Shown here: one piece after another, positions 1 to 11,888 of the stretch | Numbering within the stretch: the stretch's first letter is position 1 | Layout: every line of letters starts with the position of its first letter | From: Copromyces sp. CBS 386.78 | Lineage: Eukaryota > Ascomycota > Sordariomycetes > Sordariales > Sordariaceae | Assembly: GCA_030685235.1 (NCBI GenBank) | Contig: MU839169.1 | Location: 121,440-185,439 of the forward strand | Length of the DNA stretch: 64,000 nucleotides | Direction of reading: 5' to 3' | Position numbers and translations under genes: made by a program | Notes under the pieces: generated by a model | What the model saw: only the letters and a program-made list of their open reading frames with translations | Told to the model about the DNA's origin: nothing | Databases searched by the model: none

Positions 1-245
1 ATAAAATTAATTATAAGTAATTCTTATATACGCTATAGGAAATATAATTCCCGAAATAAATCTTCTAATAAGTTAATAATTTCGTTACCGGGAAAAAAGG
101 CTCTTTTTTCTTCGACGACGAAATTTCTTAACTTTATAATATTGTAGTAAGCGTATTATAAGGCTCCCCCCTCTTATTAATCTTTTTTATTCTCTTTATT
201 ACCCTATTATATTATAAATTAATTACTATTTAAAACGTAATTACT
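1..245 (+). pseudogene. LINE reverse transcriptase fragment (copy A)
   Basis: One frame reads through RT palm-like sequence with in-frame TAG/TAA, including words such as LYTL, FPK, VTGKKGSFFFDDE and GSPLLLIFFILF. These match the position of the G-S-P-L-S/L-P-I-L-F motif just before the catalytic Asp box of Tad1-like LINEs. The stops sit where Trp or Gln codons would be expected, as RIP produces. The reading frame resumes after insertion B at 1915. Confidence 0.75.
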
Positions 246-258
246 ATTAGCTTCGCTA

Positions 259-1914
259 GCATTACGGCTTGGCAGACTGAACGAATACCGTTTAGCAGTC
301 GAATTGGAGGGAGAGTAGCGCAATAAACTCGCGCGGCACTCGTAAATACGTTCGATTATAATATTAGAATAAGAGAGTACGGGAGAGACGGGAGGAGGAG
401 GAACTGGATTGCGCTAACTACGGTGGTTACCTAGCCACGAAGGCGGTACCGAAGCAACTAACTAACGTTCTTCGCGGGCGAAGAGTTCGCGGAGTATATT
501 AAGTATTAATTCCTAATTCCTAATAATTTCGCGGCGCTACTAAACTTAATCTTCGTTAGCCGGAGGGGGACCGATAAGGCTATTAACTATTATCGGAGAA
601 CTAATATTAGCACCTCCTCTACTAAAATTGAAAACGGGAACGGTAAGACAATTAGTTAAGAATATTTCGTAATATCCTTTATACTAATAATTTTCGACCT
701 TTATATTTTAGTAATAAAAAAGGATATTAAAGTCGTATAAGAGGCCGTCCGTAATTAAATGCTCGCGTACGTCCTTAAAGAAATCGATACAAGCGCTATA
801 AAAACGACGAATTAAAGGACCGATATTACTTTAAAAGTGGGATAAAATAATAACCGTAATTTAAATAGCGTTACGCTTATTATAATAACCTAACGGAATA
901 TTTAATATATATTTTGTATTAATAATAAAATAAGTAGCGTTCTATTTACTAATATTTCGAAGAACGTTAAAAAAGAAAACGAAAAGAAAACTATAGGAAG
1001 AAATTTACTTTTAATATTAATATAATAAATATATTCTGTAAAGAATATATAAAATATAATTATATTAAAGGACGGAGTATTATAAATATAATTAATAAAT
1101 TTTAAATTATAGTAAAGGTAAGGAGTATAGCGGATAATACTAATTAACGTAATTAATAAAAAGAAAGGGAGGTAAGTATAAAAATAAAAAGGATTTACTG
1201 GCCGGGAGGAAAATTAAAAGCGGGGTTGGAAATTAATACCCGGGTAAGGGCTTAGAATTTAGGCGCTGGGGAGGAAGGGGGCGTAAGGGAGTAAACGAGT
1301 TTAAAGGATAGGGAATTTATTATACGGACGAAGTCGATACTACGTTTAGTAGTACTATAATTAATGTAAATTATAAAGCCTAAGGGGTTAGATATATAGT
1401 CGGAAGGACGGTCGAAAGTATAGCTAATAAAAGAGGACGCTATTTTAAAAATTAATTAAATAAGGAAGAAGGGAAAGTTTAAAAAATAATAGTAGAAAGG
1501 AATTTTTATATAGAAAGAAAGGAAGGGCCTTTATGCTTATACAAATTTTAATAAAGTTATAGGAATTTAGGGAATAATAATGAAGTGGGAGTAAGGGTAA
1601 ATAATAAGGAAGGGACGATTATTATAAGCGGTTTAGGAAGAAGGAGCGGCGTATAAGAATAATATTTTAATTATTCTAATATTAAATTAAAGGTAGTAAA
1701 AGGGAAGTAATTTATTTATTAAGGCAGTAGGTAAGTACTACTATAAATAGAATTGAGATAGAGTAGGCGTAATTTATTTGCGACTGAAAGGAGCTGGCGG
1801 TTTTTATCCGACGGCGCTTATCGCCGTACGGTTTCCTCTAGAGAACTAGGAGAAGTACCCCATACCAATAAGGCGCTATAGATAAGTAGCATAGGGAATA
1901 AGACTATTATTATT
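259..1914 (+). mobile_element. 5'-truncated LINE copy B inserted in the RT of copy A
   Basis: This is a 1.66-kb copy of the same LINE family with its 5' part missing; it begins in the region downstream of the RT catalytic box. It ends with the family 3' block (hairpin at 1812-1826) and a TAT-rich tail. It is bounded by a 14-bp duplication of the host RT sequence, TATTAGCTTCGCTA, at 245-258 and 1914-1927. That the host RT resumes at exactly the interrupted codon shows this is an insertion and not a deletion in A. Its first 200 bp keep more CpA/TpG than other copies, so they are less RIP-mutated. Confidence 0.85.
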
Positions 1915-3598
1915 ATTAGCTTCGCTAATAATATTAATATTATTATAATAATTAAAATCACCGAAGAAAATTATTGGATATTCTAAACGGTATAGGATAT
2001 TTATTTAAATTAGGTAGTAAAGAGAGGGATAGAATTCAAAGTAAGTAAAATAGAATTTATATATTTTATACGGACGAGGGAACTAAGAACGGAAATTCTC
2101 TAAATCGGAGGAATCGTATTTAAATTAATAAAATCGATTAAATTCTTTAAGGTTTAGCTAAATTGGAAATCTAGTTATTAAATATATATAGAAGTAGTAA
2201 AAAAGAAAATAACTATATAAACGAACGTATTAATACGATTAGCGGCGAAAATTTAGAATTACTTTTTCGTACGAACGAAGGAGATTTATATTAAATATAT
2301 TTAGAGCGCGATTGTATATAGAATATTAATTTTCTATTAGCCGACCAAAATTTATAATAAATTACGAAAGATAGTAATTAGGTTAATTAAATATTAAATT
2401 AAATATTTGAAAATTATTACTAGGGGCGTATAAAATTACGCTAATAAAGAATTTTAAAATAGAAACCTTTTATTCGCCGTTCGATTTCTATATTAATAAA
2501 CGGGTTAAAACCTTCGAAGAAAGGTTTACCCGTACGAATTAAATAAGGTTCGTCCGAAGGACTATAATTTAAATAATTAGTTATATTTAAGTAAGGAGAA
2601 TAAAAAGTTGGCTATCTGCTAATAGATTAGAAAGCAGTATTATTAAAATTAAATAAGCTAAGGAATAAGTACTAATAGAGAAACTTCTAATAATCGTAGT
2701 AAATCTGCCCCCGGTAACGGGGGTACTACTACTTCCGTTATAAATATTAGAACTAACCGCTATAGATTATAAAGGGTAATTAGAAGAGGTAATAATAAGA
2801 GAATAAATATTATACTATAATTACTAATTAACGGTAATAATAATTAAATTAGGCCGACGGTATAAATTTATTATCGCCGATTTTAACCTAAAATTTAATA
2901 ATAATACTATAAAATAATATATAATTAGTACGAAATAGAAAACGAAGAAAGTTCAATAACCGGAAAACGATAATGAATAATACCTATTACTTAGAGCGAA
3001 GAATTCCCTTTTTACTTAAGTAAAGACGGAAGTTATAGGCCTCCGGTCCTTCTTCTTCTAGAAGAAAATTCTAGATATTATAATATTAATTTATTTTTAT
3101 AAAATAAGTAAAAAAACTTTTATATATATCGTCCTAAACTATTTATAGATAGCCGATTATTAGATAACGGTAACCGACTAGCTATAAATGAAAAAAGAAT
3201 TCTAAATTTATTTAGACAACGGAACCCAAATTAAGAGAATCCTTTTATAAATATTATAATTTAGTAAATTAAACGAATATTATTTAGTAATCGAATTAGA
3301 GGGAGAGTAGTACGATAAATTTACGTAGTATTTGTAAATACGTTTAATTTTAATATTAAAATAAGAGAATATAGGAGAAATAAGAAGAGGAGGAATTAGA
3401 TTACGCTAATTATAATAATTACTTAACTATAAAAATAGTATTAAAATAATTAATTAATATTCTTCGTAAGTGAAGAATTTATAGAATATATTAAATATTA
3501 ATTCTTAATTCTTAATAATTTTACAACGTTATTAGACTTAATTTTCGTTAGCGGGGGGGGGGGCCGATAAAATTATTAATTACTATCAGGGAATTAAT
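1915..3598 (+). pseudogene. LINE ORF2 remnant: RT catalytic box and C-terminal part (copy A)
   Basis: This continues the RT frame of copy A after B. The order is S-F-A-N-N (mutated F-A-D-D), then words readable despite stops: FEVNKTEF-like near 2040-2060, a thumb-like region to about 2500, and a long C-terminal region to Q. Many Gln/Trp/Arg codons have become TAA/TAG. I see no unambiguous RNase H signature. The same block can be compared in J (40225-41900), K (53750-56600), E and N. Confidence 0.65.
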
Positions 3599-5070
3599 TG
3601 AAACACCATGCCCAAGCAAGGAGATGGCACCCACGGCACCAAAGGTGTCACGGAAATCCGCACCAAAGGTCGTGGTCCGTGGGCCCATCGACGCAGCGCG
3701 GCGGTGTTTCTGTTTACCGGCCGCGATTCACGTAAACACGGACGATATGTTGATCCGTGCGTTTTTTCGCACTGTGTTTCGCAACTGTGTTTCGCATTCG
3801 ATTGATTGGCTAGAAGGGTGGATCCTAGTGGAGAGGCGAAATACTTTCCTATTTCAATGAAAAAAAGCCACTTTGAAGAAATGTTCCAAAATAAAAAGAC
3901 TACCAAAATGACCGCCTAATTGAGGCAATCATTTTGAGACCAATTACATCATTTTACGAAGTCTGGTTGTTGAGAAAAATCGAAAAGAAGCGTTTTTCTT
4001 AGATTTTGGTTCAAAATGACAAAGTTTTTTTGCCGGCCGGTAAAGAATTGCCGGCCGGGTAAGGAATTGTTAGCCCGGCCGCCAATTTCCTAAGGCCGTG
4101 CGCCCTTTTTGGAAGGATTTTTGAAAACGACTAAGTTTCTTTCTTGAAAAATAAAAATAAAAATAAAAATAAAAGTAAACCCAAAGGTAAATATAAATAT
4201 AAAAATAAATGTAAACTTAAATATAAATATAAGAATATATATATATAATAAAATAAATAAATAATAGAGACAAAAAATAAAAGAAGTAAAAAGTAAAAAA
4301 GAAAATAAAACTAAAACGAAAAAGAAGAAAAGAAGAAAAAAAAGGGAAAAAGAAAAAAAAAGAAAACGATAAGAAAACGAAAACGAAAAATAATATAAAC
4401 GTAAAAATAAAAAAAGATAAGAAGAAAAAGAAGAGAAAAGGAAAAAGAAAAGGAAAAAGAAAAAGAAGAAGAAAGATAAGAAGAAAAAGAAAAAGAAAAG
4501 GAAAAAGAAAAAGAAAAAGAAAAGGAAAAAGAAAAAGAAAAGGAAAAAGAAAAAGAAAAGGAAAAAGAAAAAGAAAAGGAAAGAAAAGAAGATAAATAAA
4601 AAGAAAAAAAAAGAAAAAGAAAAAAAAAGAGAAAAAGAAAAAGAAAAAGAAAAAGAAAAAGAAAAAAAAAGAGAAAAATAAAAATAAAAAGAGAAATTAA
4701 GAAAAAAAAAGTATAAATAACTAAAAAATTAAAAAGAAAGATAAACTAAGAATAGAAATAAAATAAAATAAAGAAATAAAGAAAAGAAAGAAAAATAAAA
4801 TAAAATAAAGATAAAAACAAAGTAAAATACATGTGAAAATGAAATAAATTAAAGATATAAAGAAGATAAATATAAAAAAAAAAAAAGTAAAATAAAGATA
4901 TAAAGGAAATAAAAATAAAATGAAATAAATATATAAAGAAAATAAATAAAAATAAAAATAAAAATAAAATAATATAAAGATAAATATAAAATCTCCAAGC
5001 TTGGGCAAAATGGTGTTTCACTGTCTTCCGTGGGCATAATCCGGCTCCGCCCAAGGAAATACTATTTTAA
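3599..5070 (+). mobile_element. Non-autonomous element Q with asymmetric inverted ends and an A/G-rich core
   Basis: This 1.47-kb insertion in LINE A is almost free of RIP. It starts TGAAACACCATGCCCAAG and near its right end carries the inverse (about 4997-5021). A further ~50 bp follows, ending CCGCCCAAGGAAATACTATTTTAA. R (15071-15923) has the same two ends in the opposite orientation, and S (12407-) has the first end. Q and R also share the word GACCGCCTAATTGAGGC (about 3910 in Q) and a (AAAAAT)n-like tract. I see no transposase, and short open frames at 3586-3906 have no recognisable product. No clear TSD is visible; the left flank ends ATTAAT and the right flank starts TTAAT. Superfamily unassigned. 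Confidence 0.65.
4410..4680 (+). repeat. Polypurine low-complexity tract inside Q
   Basis: The plus strand is almost only A and G, built of GAAAAAG/GAAAAG words with very few pyrimidines. About 4476-4583 is essentially pure purine. Flanks at 4140-4410 and 4680-5000 are A-rich with AAAAAT/AAATA units. Confidence 0.85.
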
Positions 5071-7502
5071 TTAATATTTCTTCTATTAAAACCGAAAACG
5101 GGAGCGGAGGGACGATCGGTTAAGAATATTTTATAATATCCTTTATATTAATAATTTTCGACCTTTATATTCTAATAACGAAGAAAGATATTAGACTTAT
5201 ACGGGAGACCGTCTACAATTAAACGTTTATATATATTTTTAAAGAAACCGATATAGGTACTATAAAAACGACGAATTAGGGGACTAAAATCGTTCTAAGA
5301 GCGGGATAAAATAATAATTACAACCTAAACGGCGTTACATTTATTATAATTACCTAACGGAATATCTAATATATATTTCGTATTAGTAATAGGATAAGTA
5401 ACGCTCTATTTATTAGCGTTTCGAGAAATATTAAAAAAAAAAACGAAAAGAAGATTATAGGAGGAAATTTACTTTTAATATTAATATAGTAAGTATATTC
5501 CGTAAGGAATATATAGAATGTAACTATATTTAAAGACGGGGTATTATAAATATAATCGGTAAACTTTAAATTATAATAAAAGTAAAGAATATAACGGACG
5601 GCGCTAATTAATATAATTAATAAAGAGGAGGGGAGGTAAACATAAGGATAAAAAGGATTTACCGGTTAAAAAGAAGGTAAAAGGCGGGGTTAGAAGTTAA
5701 TATTTAAATAAAGGTTTAGAATTCGGGCGTTAGGGAAGAAGGGGGTATAAAAGAACGGGGGAGTTTAAAGGACGGGGAATTTATTATATAAACGAAATCG
5801 ATATTATATTTAGCAATATTATAATGAATATAAATTGCGAAATTTAAGAGGTTAAATATATAATTAGAAGGACGGTCGAAAATACGGCTAATAAAAAAGG
5901 ACGCTATTTTAAAAGTTAGTTAAATAAAGAAGAAGGGGAAATTCGAAAGATAGCGGCGGAGAAGAATTTTTATAGAGGGAAGGAAGGGGCCCTTACGTTT
6001 ATATAAACTTTAGTAGAATCGTAGGAGTTTAAAGGATAACGACGAAGTAGAAATAAGGGTAAACGATAGGGAAGGGACAATTACTATAGGCGGTTTAGGA
6101 GGAAGGAACGGCGTACAAAAATAGTATTTCGATCATTCTAATATTAGATCAAAAACGGTAGAAGGGAAGTAGCTTATTTATTAAGGCGGTAAGTAAATAC
6201 CGCTACAAATAGAATCGAGATGGAGCAGGCGCGATTCGTTCGCGACCGAAAGGAGTTAGCGGTTTTTATCCGACGGCGCTTATCGCCGCATAGTTTCCTC
6301 TAGAGAACTAAGAGAAGTACCCCATACCAATAAGGCGCTATAGATAAGTAGCATAGGGAATAAGACTATTATTATTATTATTTATTTTTCCGGGAGTAAA
6401 TTAAATTCTTCCGCCGCTTCTATAAATTTCTTAACTATAAGGGCTTCGAAAATCTTTTTAACGTTGTTTAGAAGCGAAATTGGCCTCTATACGCCTATTA
6501 ATTTCTATTAGGCGGCCGTCTTTCCGGATTTTTTTTAAAATAATAACCTTTACGTTTTTAAATTGTTAGGGGAAATACCCGAACCGAAGGCCCGCTACGG
6601 CGAAAACCGCTATTATTTATTAAAAGAATTCCTTATATATCTTTAAGAATTTATTCGAATACTAATTAAATTTTAGGGCTTTATTAAGTACTATTTTTGA
6701 AAGGACGTCCTTTATATTCTCTTCCGTGATTTAATTATTAATAGCGATTAATAATCCGCCGTTTAATATTTACATTTAATCGGGTAAATAGCTTATAAAG
6801 ATATTTACCTTTAGGCAAAAACGGTCGGTAAAAATATTTACTTTACTTTTATAGTTTTTAGCCTCCTTTCGTATTATTCTATTATATTTAAAGGCTAGGA
6901 ATTTTAGTAAATCCGCTAAGTAGTAATTTCGGAATAGGACTTATTATTCTAATAGCTATAATTAATTAGGGTCCTTTAAAACGTTATTAATATAATTACG
7001 CTATATTGCCGTTTTTACTTTCGAAATTTATTTTCGTTTCTTTATCGCTACTTCTATATATTCTATTTACCGGTAAAGTATTTAATCGCCGAATTACGCT
7101 TACTACTCCCTCCGCACATTTTCCGTCGTTTCTTTATATTCTAAATTCTATTAATCCGCTTATTCCCTTCGACTTTTTTTCTAATATAAGATAAATTCTT
7201 CTATAATATTTATTAATTTTCTATGAAGCCGGTCGAACCCTAATTTAATATTTTCCGTCGTTTCTATTTATTTTATGATAGAGATCTTCTTCGCTACCGC
7301 CTCCTTAACTTTCTTTATATTTATAAAATTCCAATTATATTCTTCCTCCTCCTTTACTTTCCCATTCTATCGTTTTATATTAATTTAAATTTTTTGAAGG
7401 TAGTAATTTAAACCGGTTTATTCGTACTATTATACTCCTTAGTATTATATATTAATACCGAAATAAATTTATACGTAATTAATCGTTCTATTTTTCTTTC
7501 TT

Positions 7503-7743
7503 GTTCTGGTGTTGGATCGAAGGCGGTAGAGGGGTAGTGGCTTGTTCGCTGAGGCGGTGGGTGAGCACCGCTACAGATGGAATCGAGATGGAGCAGGCGC
7601 GATTCATTCGCGACCGAAAGAAGCTGGCGGTTTTTATCCGACGGCGCTTATCGCCGCACGGTTTCCTCTAGAGAACCAGGAGAAGTACCCCATGCCAATA
7701 AGGCGCTATAGATAAGTAGCATAGGGAATAAGACTATTATTAT
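7503..7743 (+). mobile_element. Very short LINE 3' stub C (241 bp), nearly unmutated
   Basis: Only the last ~240 bp of the LINE are present: the 3' non-coding block, hairpin 7642-7656, and TAT tail. It is flanked by a perfect 14-bp TSD, TATTTTTCTTTCTT, at 7489-7502 and 7744-7757. The uninterrupted site is visible in LINE E at about 27545. C keeps CpA/TpG (for example TTCTGGTGTTGGATC) where long copies have TpA, so it shows the pre-RIP sequence of the LINE 3' end. Confidence 0.9.
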
Positions 7744-9686
7744 TATTTTTCTTTCTTCAAATTATATTTCCGAATTTTATTAATTCTCCTTATAAATTTA
7801 ATAAATTTAACTTTTAACATCGTATTTATATAAATAATATTTTAGTATTTCAATTAATTTTTAATTTAAAATCCTAATTAGAATAATAAAGGTTGAAATT
7901 TCCGACGTCTATTTAATAACTTTATAACAGCCGCCTATTTATCAATTTTAAAATAGGCGACCTTTATTAATATTCTAGCGTTCTAGTAGTAAAGATAGGG
8001 GAATGAATAAAATAAATAGTTACCGGTTTTTAAAAATTCTTAAACGTTATTACCGCCTAATCCCTTCCGGAATAGAAGTCTAGGCCTTAAATATTCTACT
8101 TTTTATTAATATATATTGCCGCCCTCCCTTTCTCTAAATAATTTATATTAAGATATCTACTACCCTTCGGGTAGTAAATATCCCCGTTTAAATTCTTACC
8201 CAGCTCTTAAATTATTATAATATTATAAGTCTCCTTTTATTCGAATAGTAGCTTCTTTCGTACGACCTTCTAATATTCTAATAGAATATTTTTAATTAAA
8301 TTATTAATTACTTTGGGAAAAGTTTCCTTCGATCGTAATTAGGGTTAAAGTAAGCAATTAAATCGTAATTAGCATCGTATTACAATTAAGTAAAACAATT
8401 ATCCCCGCCTTAGTACGGCTATTATTTTATATACGTATAAAATAGTCTATCAGTTTTATATTTTTCGGGCGAATACTATTAATATCCTTCCTAAATCATC
8501 TTTACTTCAATTAATTTCCTACCTTTTTATTTATAATTATAACTCTATAATCGGTAGCTAGTACATTATTAAGGACGATATTTAAATTTATTACAATTAT
8601 TTCTAACCCCTTCCCTTTATTTTCCTTAGCCGAACCTTTATAGCGATTATAATTATAAACCCTTTTAATAAATACAATCGAATCCTTTACATAAGCCATT
8701 TTAACGAACGGGTATATATTTTTATTAAAGGCGAAATACCCCGGCTTATTAAGAAGTTTATAAAAAATTAAAGAATTATCCTAATTCGAAAAGTAATTAA
8801 CTTCGCCGAACCGAACTCCTTTATATTTCTTTTTACTATATCAGCTATAAGCGTCCTCCAATATATAGAATTAAAATATAGAGCCGAATTTATAATATTA
8901 AACGGTTTATAGTAATATACACTACCGTTCTAAAGGAAAAAGTTCTTTTAAAAGAACGTAGCGGCTCTCGCCGTTACTACTTTTATAAGAATTATCCCCT
9001 TTTCTTTATTCCTTCTTTTTTAAAATTTCGCTTTAATAATTTCCGCTTCCTTATTTTACTCCTTTATAAATTAGATAATTTAGTCCGTATTTATTTTACT
9101 AAAATTAGCCTAGGGGATTCCTTTCATTAGAATTAGGATAATAATAATAATAATCTCCGCTCCTTCTCGGAATACGTTCTTTACTTAAATTTAATTTTTA
9201 AAATATTAATTGCGTATCGCTTCGTCGAAAATAACAATATAATTACCTATAGCTTTTATTTTAATAACGGCTCTAATTAGCTTCTTCAAGTCGTTTAGGA
9301 TATTAATAATATATTATTTTATATTATTATTCAACCGTATTACTTTATTAGCGGGGAAGTTAACTTTCCAAATTATAAATTAATATTTAAACTTATTTAA
9401 TACGAAGTAGAAGGGGGCGGTAGGGGGTTAGGGGGTAATAGTAGTAGTACCTTTATTAAGGGCTATTATACGAACGATAATATTAATTTACTTTAGCGTT
9501 GGCGCGACGCCTTTTTTAAATTTTATAAGGAGTTCCTTCTTAAAATTATGAAATTCCTTCCTAATAATTATAAAGCTATTTCTAACTTTGGTTACCTTAA
9601 GTATTAAGGACCTACTTTTCCGTAGGTAAGTTTTCGTAATTTCGAAAATTAATTCCCAAACTTACTTAGCTAGGAGTATATAGGGA

Positions 9687-9950
9687 CTTACCTAACAATA
9701 TAAGGGTTCAAATTACTATAGTATAATAGTTATATAACGGTATAGAGATTTACTACCATTGCAGATTTGGATAGGGTAGTGTAACGGTTTAATAAGTTGC
9801 AACCGTATTGCAACCGTCCTGCAACCGTTGCAAGATCTGCAACTATAGGATTTTTGTATATATAACGTAATTGCTAAAAAAATTCTTACTGCATAGAAAA
9901 GTCACAAGGGGAAATCGCGAAGGTCACAAAGGGAAATCGCGAATCTAGGC

Positions 9951-9987
<37 letters not shown>

Positions 9988-10604
9988 GAAAAGAACAAAA
10001 TTTTTTATTACAGCGAGGAATCGAATAAGAGTCTGAAGATAAAGAACTACTTTATTAACCACTTGGCTACTAGGCTAAATTTCTTAAGGAAAGGGTTAGT
10101 TTGTCTTACTTATTAAGGGGAGGTTTAATATTATTTATTTATTTATTTTTATTTTTTTTCTTCTAAAGACCCATTCGGTAAAAATTTTTTAAACTAAGAT
10201 TTCTCGTTAAATAGAGGGCGCACGGACCTCTAGCCGGGTGCAAAATAACCGCTAAGAAATGGCGCTCATTTTAGTACCCTTTTTATTTTTAGGGTTAGGG
10301 TTATTAGTGGAAAAAAAACTTGGTCGTTTTCGCTTCCTTATAAAAGGGAAGTTCGATATTAAAGGAGGAAGGTAGAAAGGAAGGATTTTAAAAACTTTTT
10401 GAAGAAAGTGGGTCCAATTACGTTATATATACAAAAATCCTATAGTTGCAAATATTGTAACGGTTGCAGCACGGTTGTAAAAATTTTTACTGTTGTAGTA
10501 CAATTGCTATACGGTTGCAAATTCTTTTTACCGTTATACTACCGCTGCAAATTTTAGAAACCGTTGTACAACTATAAAAGCATCCCTATATACCCCTAGC
10601 TAAG
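9687..10604 (-). mobile_element. tRNA-like inverted-repeat element Y inserted in X (918 bp)
   Basis: This is a complete reverse-oriented family member. It begins CTTACCTAACAATATAAGGG and ends CCCCTAGCTAAG. It lies 22 bp inside the left end of X, with GA on both sides (9685-9686, 10605-10606). The uninterrupted X sequence (GGGATGCTTTT in V) supports a 2-bp duplication. Y and the rest of X form a ~1.8-kb imperfect palindrome centred near 10595. Confidence 0.8.
10003..10077 (-). other. tRNA-like Pol III promoter segment in Y
   Basis: On the minus strand this holds a B-box-like word and an A-box-like word about 50 bp apart, as in V (63729-63789). In the plus sense the other copies read TGGCCTAGTGG ... 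TGTTCGATTCC; Y is RIP-altered (GAATCGAATAAGAG). The cloverleaf stems do not close, so it is a tRNA-derived internal promoter and not a tRNA gene. Confidence 0.55.
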
Positions 10605-11099
10605 GATACTTTTATAGTTGTACAACGGTTTCTAATATCTATAGCGGTGGTACAACGGTAAAAAAAAATTGCAACCGTACTACAACCGTTACAATATCTG
10701 TAACCGTACTACAACGGTTACAATATTTATAATTATAGGATTTTTATATATATAACGTAATTAGACCCACCTTCCTCGCAAATTTTTTAAAATCCTTCCT
10801 TCCTACCTTCCTCTTTTAATATCGAATTTCCCCTTTATAAGGAAGCGAAAACGATTAAATTTTTTTCTTTACTTATAACCCTAACCCTAAAAATAAAAAG
10901 GGTACTAAAATAAACGCTATTTCTTACCAATTATTTTACACCCGGCTAGAAGTCCGTACGCCCTGTCTTTAACGAAAAATCTTAATTTAAATTTTTTTAC
11001 CAAACGGGTCTTTTGAAGAAAATAAATAAAAAAAATAAATAAATAATATTAAATTTCCCCTTAATAAATAAGAAAAACTAACCCTTTCTTTAAAAAATT

Positions 11100-11168
11100 T
11101 AGCCTAATAGCTAAGTAGTTAATAAAGTTGTTCTTTATCTTCAGACTCTTGTTCGATTCCTCGCTGTG
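11100..11168 (+). other. tRNA-like Pol III promoter segment in X
   Basis: An A-box-like word (TAGCCTAATAGCTAAG, RIP-altered) and a B-box-like word (TGTTCGATTCC) are about 50 bp apart, followed by TCGCTGTGA and then poly(A). This is the same module as in Z, W and V. Confidence 0.55.
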
Positions 11169-11189
11169 ACAAAAATTTTTGTTCTTTTC

Positions 11190-11227
<38 letters not shown>

Positions 11228-11888
11228 ATTTATTAACCTAAATTCGCGATTTCCCTTTGTAACCTTCGCGATTTCCCCTTATAAATTTTCTATAAGAAAT
11301 CTTTTAGCAATTACGTTATATGTGCAAAAATCCTATGGTTGCAGATCTTACAACGGTTGCAGGACGGTTGCAACACGGTTGCAACTTATTAGACCGTTGT
11401 ACCACCCTATCCAAATCTACAATGGTAGTAAATCTCTATACCGTTATATAACTATTATATTACAGTAATTTGAACCCTTATATTGTTAGGTAAGTAAGTA
11501 TAATCTTTTTCCGCGACGGCAGTATAGTCCCTAGTTTTATTTATCCGGGCGATATATTTCTTTATTATTTTATTATTTTCTTAAGGTTTTTCCGCGTTGG
11601 TAGAGGCAAGTATTATATTAGGGTTGTTATAGTTTGAAAAGCTTACAAGGGGGTTGTAAACGCTATTTTTAAATCCGCTAGTACTACCGTTCATTACTAT
11701 TACTAACGACGATTTAACGCCGTCGTTGCGTACGTCGTACGATATCGTAAGGGGGGTAAAAGACCCTTACGAGTCGATTACCGTTATCGTTTTTCGTTTT
11801 GGAGCACTCCTCGACCAGAAACCGGCGTTCCTGATTTCGGCGTCGTTTTAATGGGGTCACGGTCTATATAGCTATATTTAATAACGAT

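Larger units (their letters stand above)
1..6380 (+). mobile_element. Tad1-like LINE copy A, 5' part outside window, split by B and Q
   Basis: This is a RIP-degraded non-LTR retrotransposon on the plus strand. The window opens inside its reverse transcriptase (RT). RT-like sequence runs 1-258, resumes at 1915 after insertion B, continues to about 3598, and after element Q (3599-5070) runs on to the 3' end. The 3' end is a conserved non-coding block from about 6210 with a CGGCG-CTTAT-CGCCG hairpin (6274-6288) and a TAT-rich tail (about 6365-6380). The same block ends every LINE copy in the window. The catalytic F-A-D-D motif reads F-A-N-N here (about 1919-1932), both Asp codons having changed GAC/GAT to AAT. 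The copy cannot be active. It appears to sit inside LINE D, whose RT continues on the minus strand straight after the tail. The family call rests on RT motifs and on the zinc knuckles seen in other copies. Confidence 0.85.
9665..11494 (+). mobile_element. tRNA-like inverted-repeat element X, split by Y
   Basis: X consists of 9665-9686 plus 10605-11494. It begins CTTAGCTAGG and ends GTTAGGTAAG, about 0.91 kb without Y. It contains CAACCGT-rich inverted arms, a CCCTAACCCT word (about 10879-10888), an A-rich tract, a tRNA-like A/B-box segment (about 11100-11168) and a ~30-bp poly(A). The host LINE D shows TA on both sides (9663-9664, 11495-11496), consistent with a 2-bp duplication. X is partly RIP-mutated relative to Z and V. 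No coding capacity. Confidence 0.8.
6381..11850 (-). mobile_element. Tad1-like LINE copy D (minus), split by C and X/Y; 3' half beyond A
   Basis: This is a minus-strand RIP-degraded LINE. Segments at 6381-7502, 7744-9664 and 11495-11850 match, in order, the minus-strand LINE E (about 26460-29862). The 5' terminus is at about 11850, where the sequence reads GACGACGCCG on the minus strand, the same start as in E, J and K. The left edge abuts the tail of A, so the 3' half of D probably lies left of the window with A inserted in D. The ORF1 and endonuclease-to-RT sequence is riddled with stops. D is the oldest layer of this block. Confidence 0.75.

Noticed and set aside
241..1927. Internal deletion in LINE A
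   Set aside because: Sequence resumes at the same codon at 1915 with a 14-bp TSD, so it is insertion B.
3586..3906. Small ORFs at the left end of Q as host genes
   Set aside because: They lie across a transposon end on both strands, overlap each other and lack any recognisable domain.
4721..5054. Phe/Tyr/Ile-rich minus ORFs resembling membrane proteins
   Set aside because: They translate the A-rich (AAATA)n tract of Q on the complementary strand.
10879..10888. Telomere or chromosome end
   Set aside because: Only two CCCTAA units, recurring inside elements; no tandem telomeric array.
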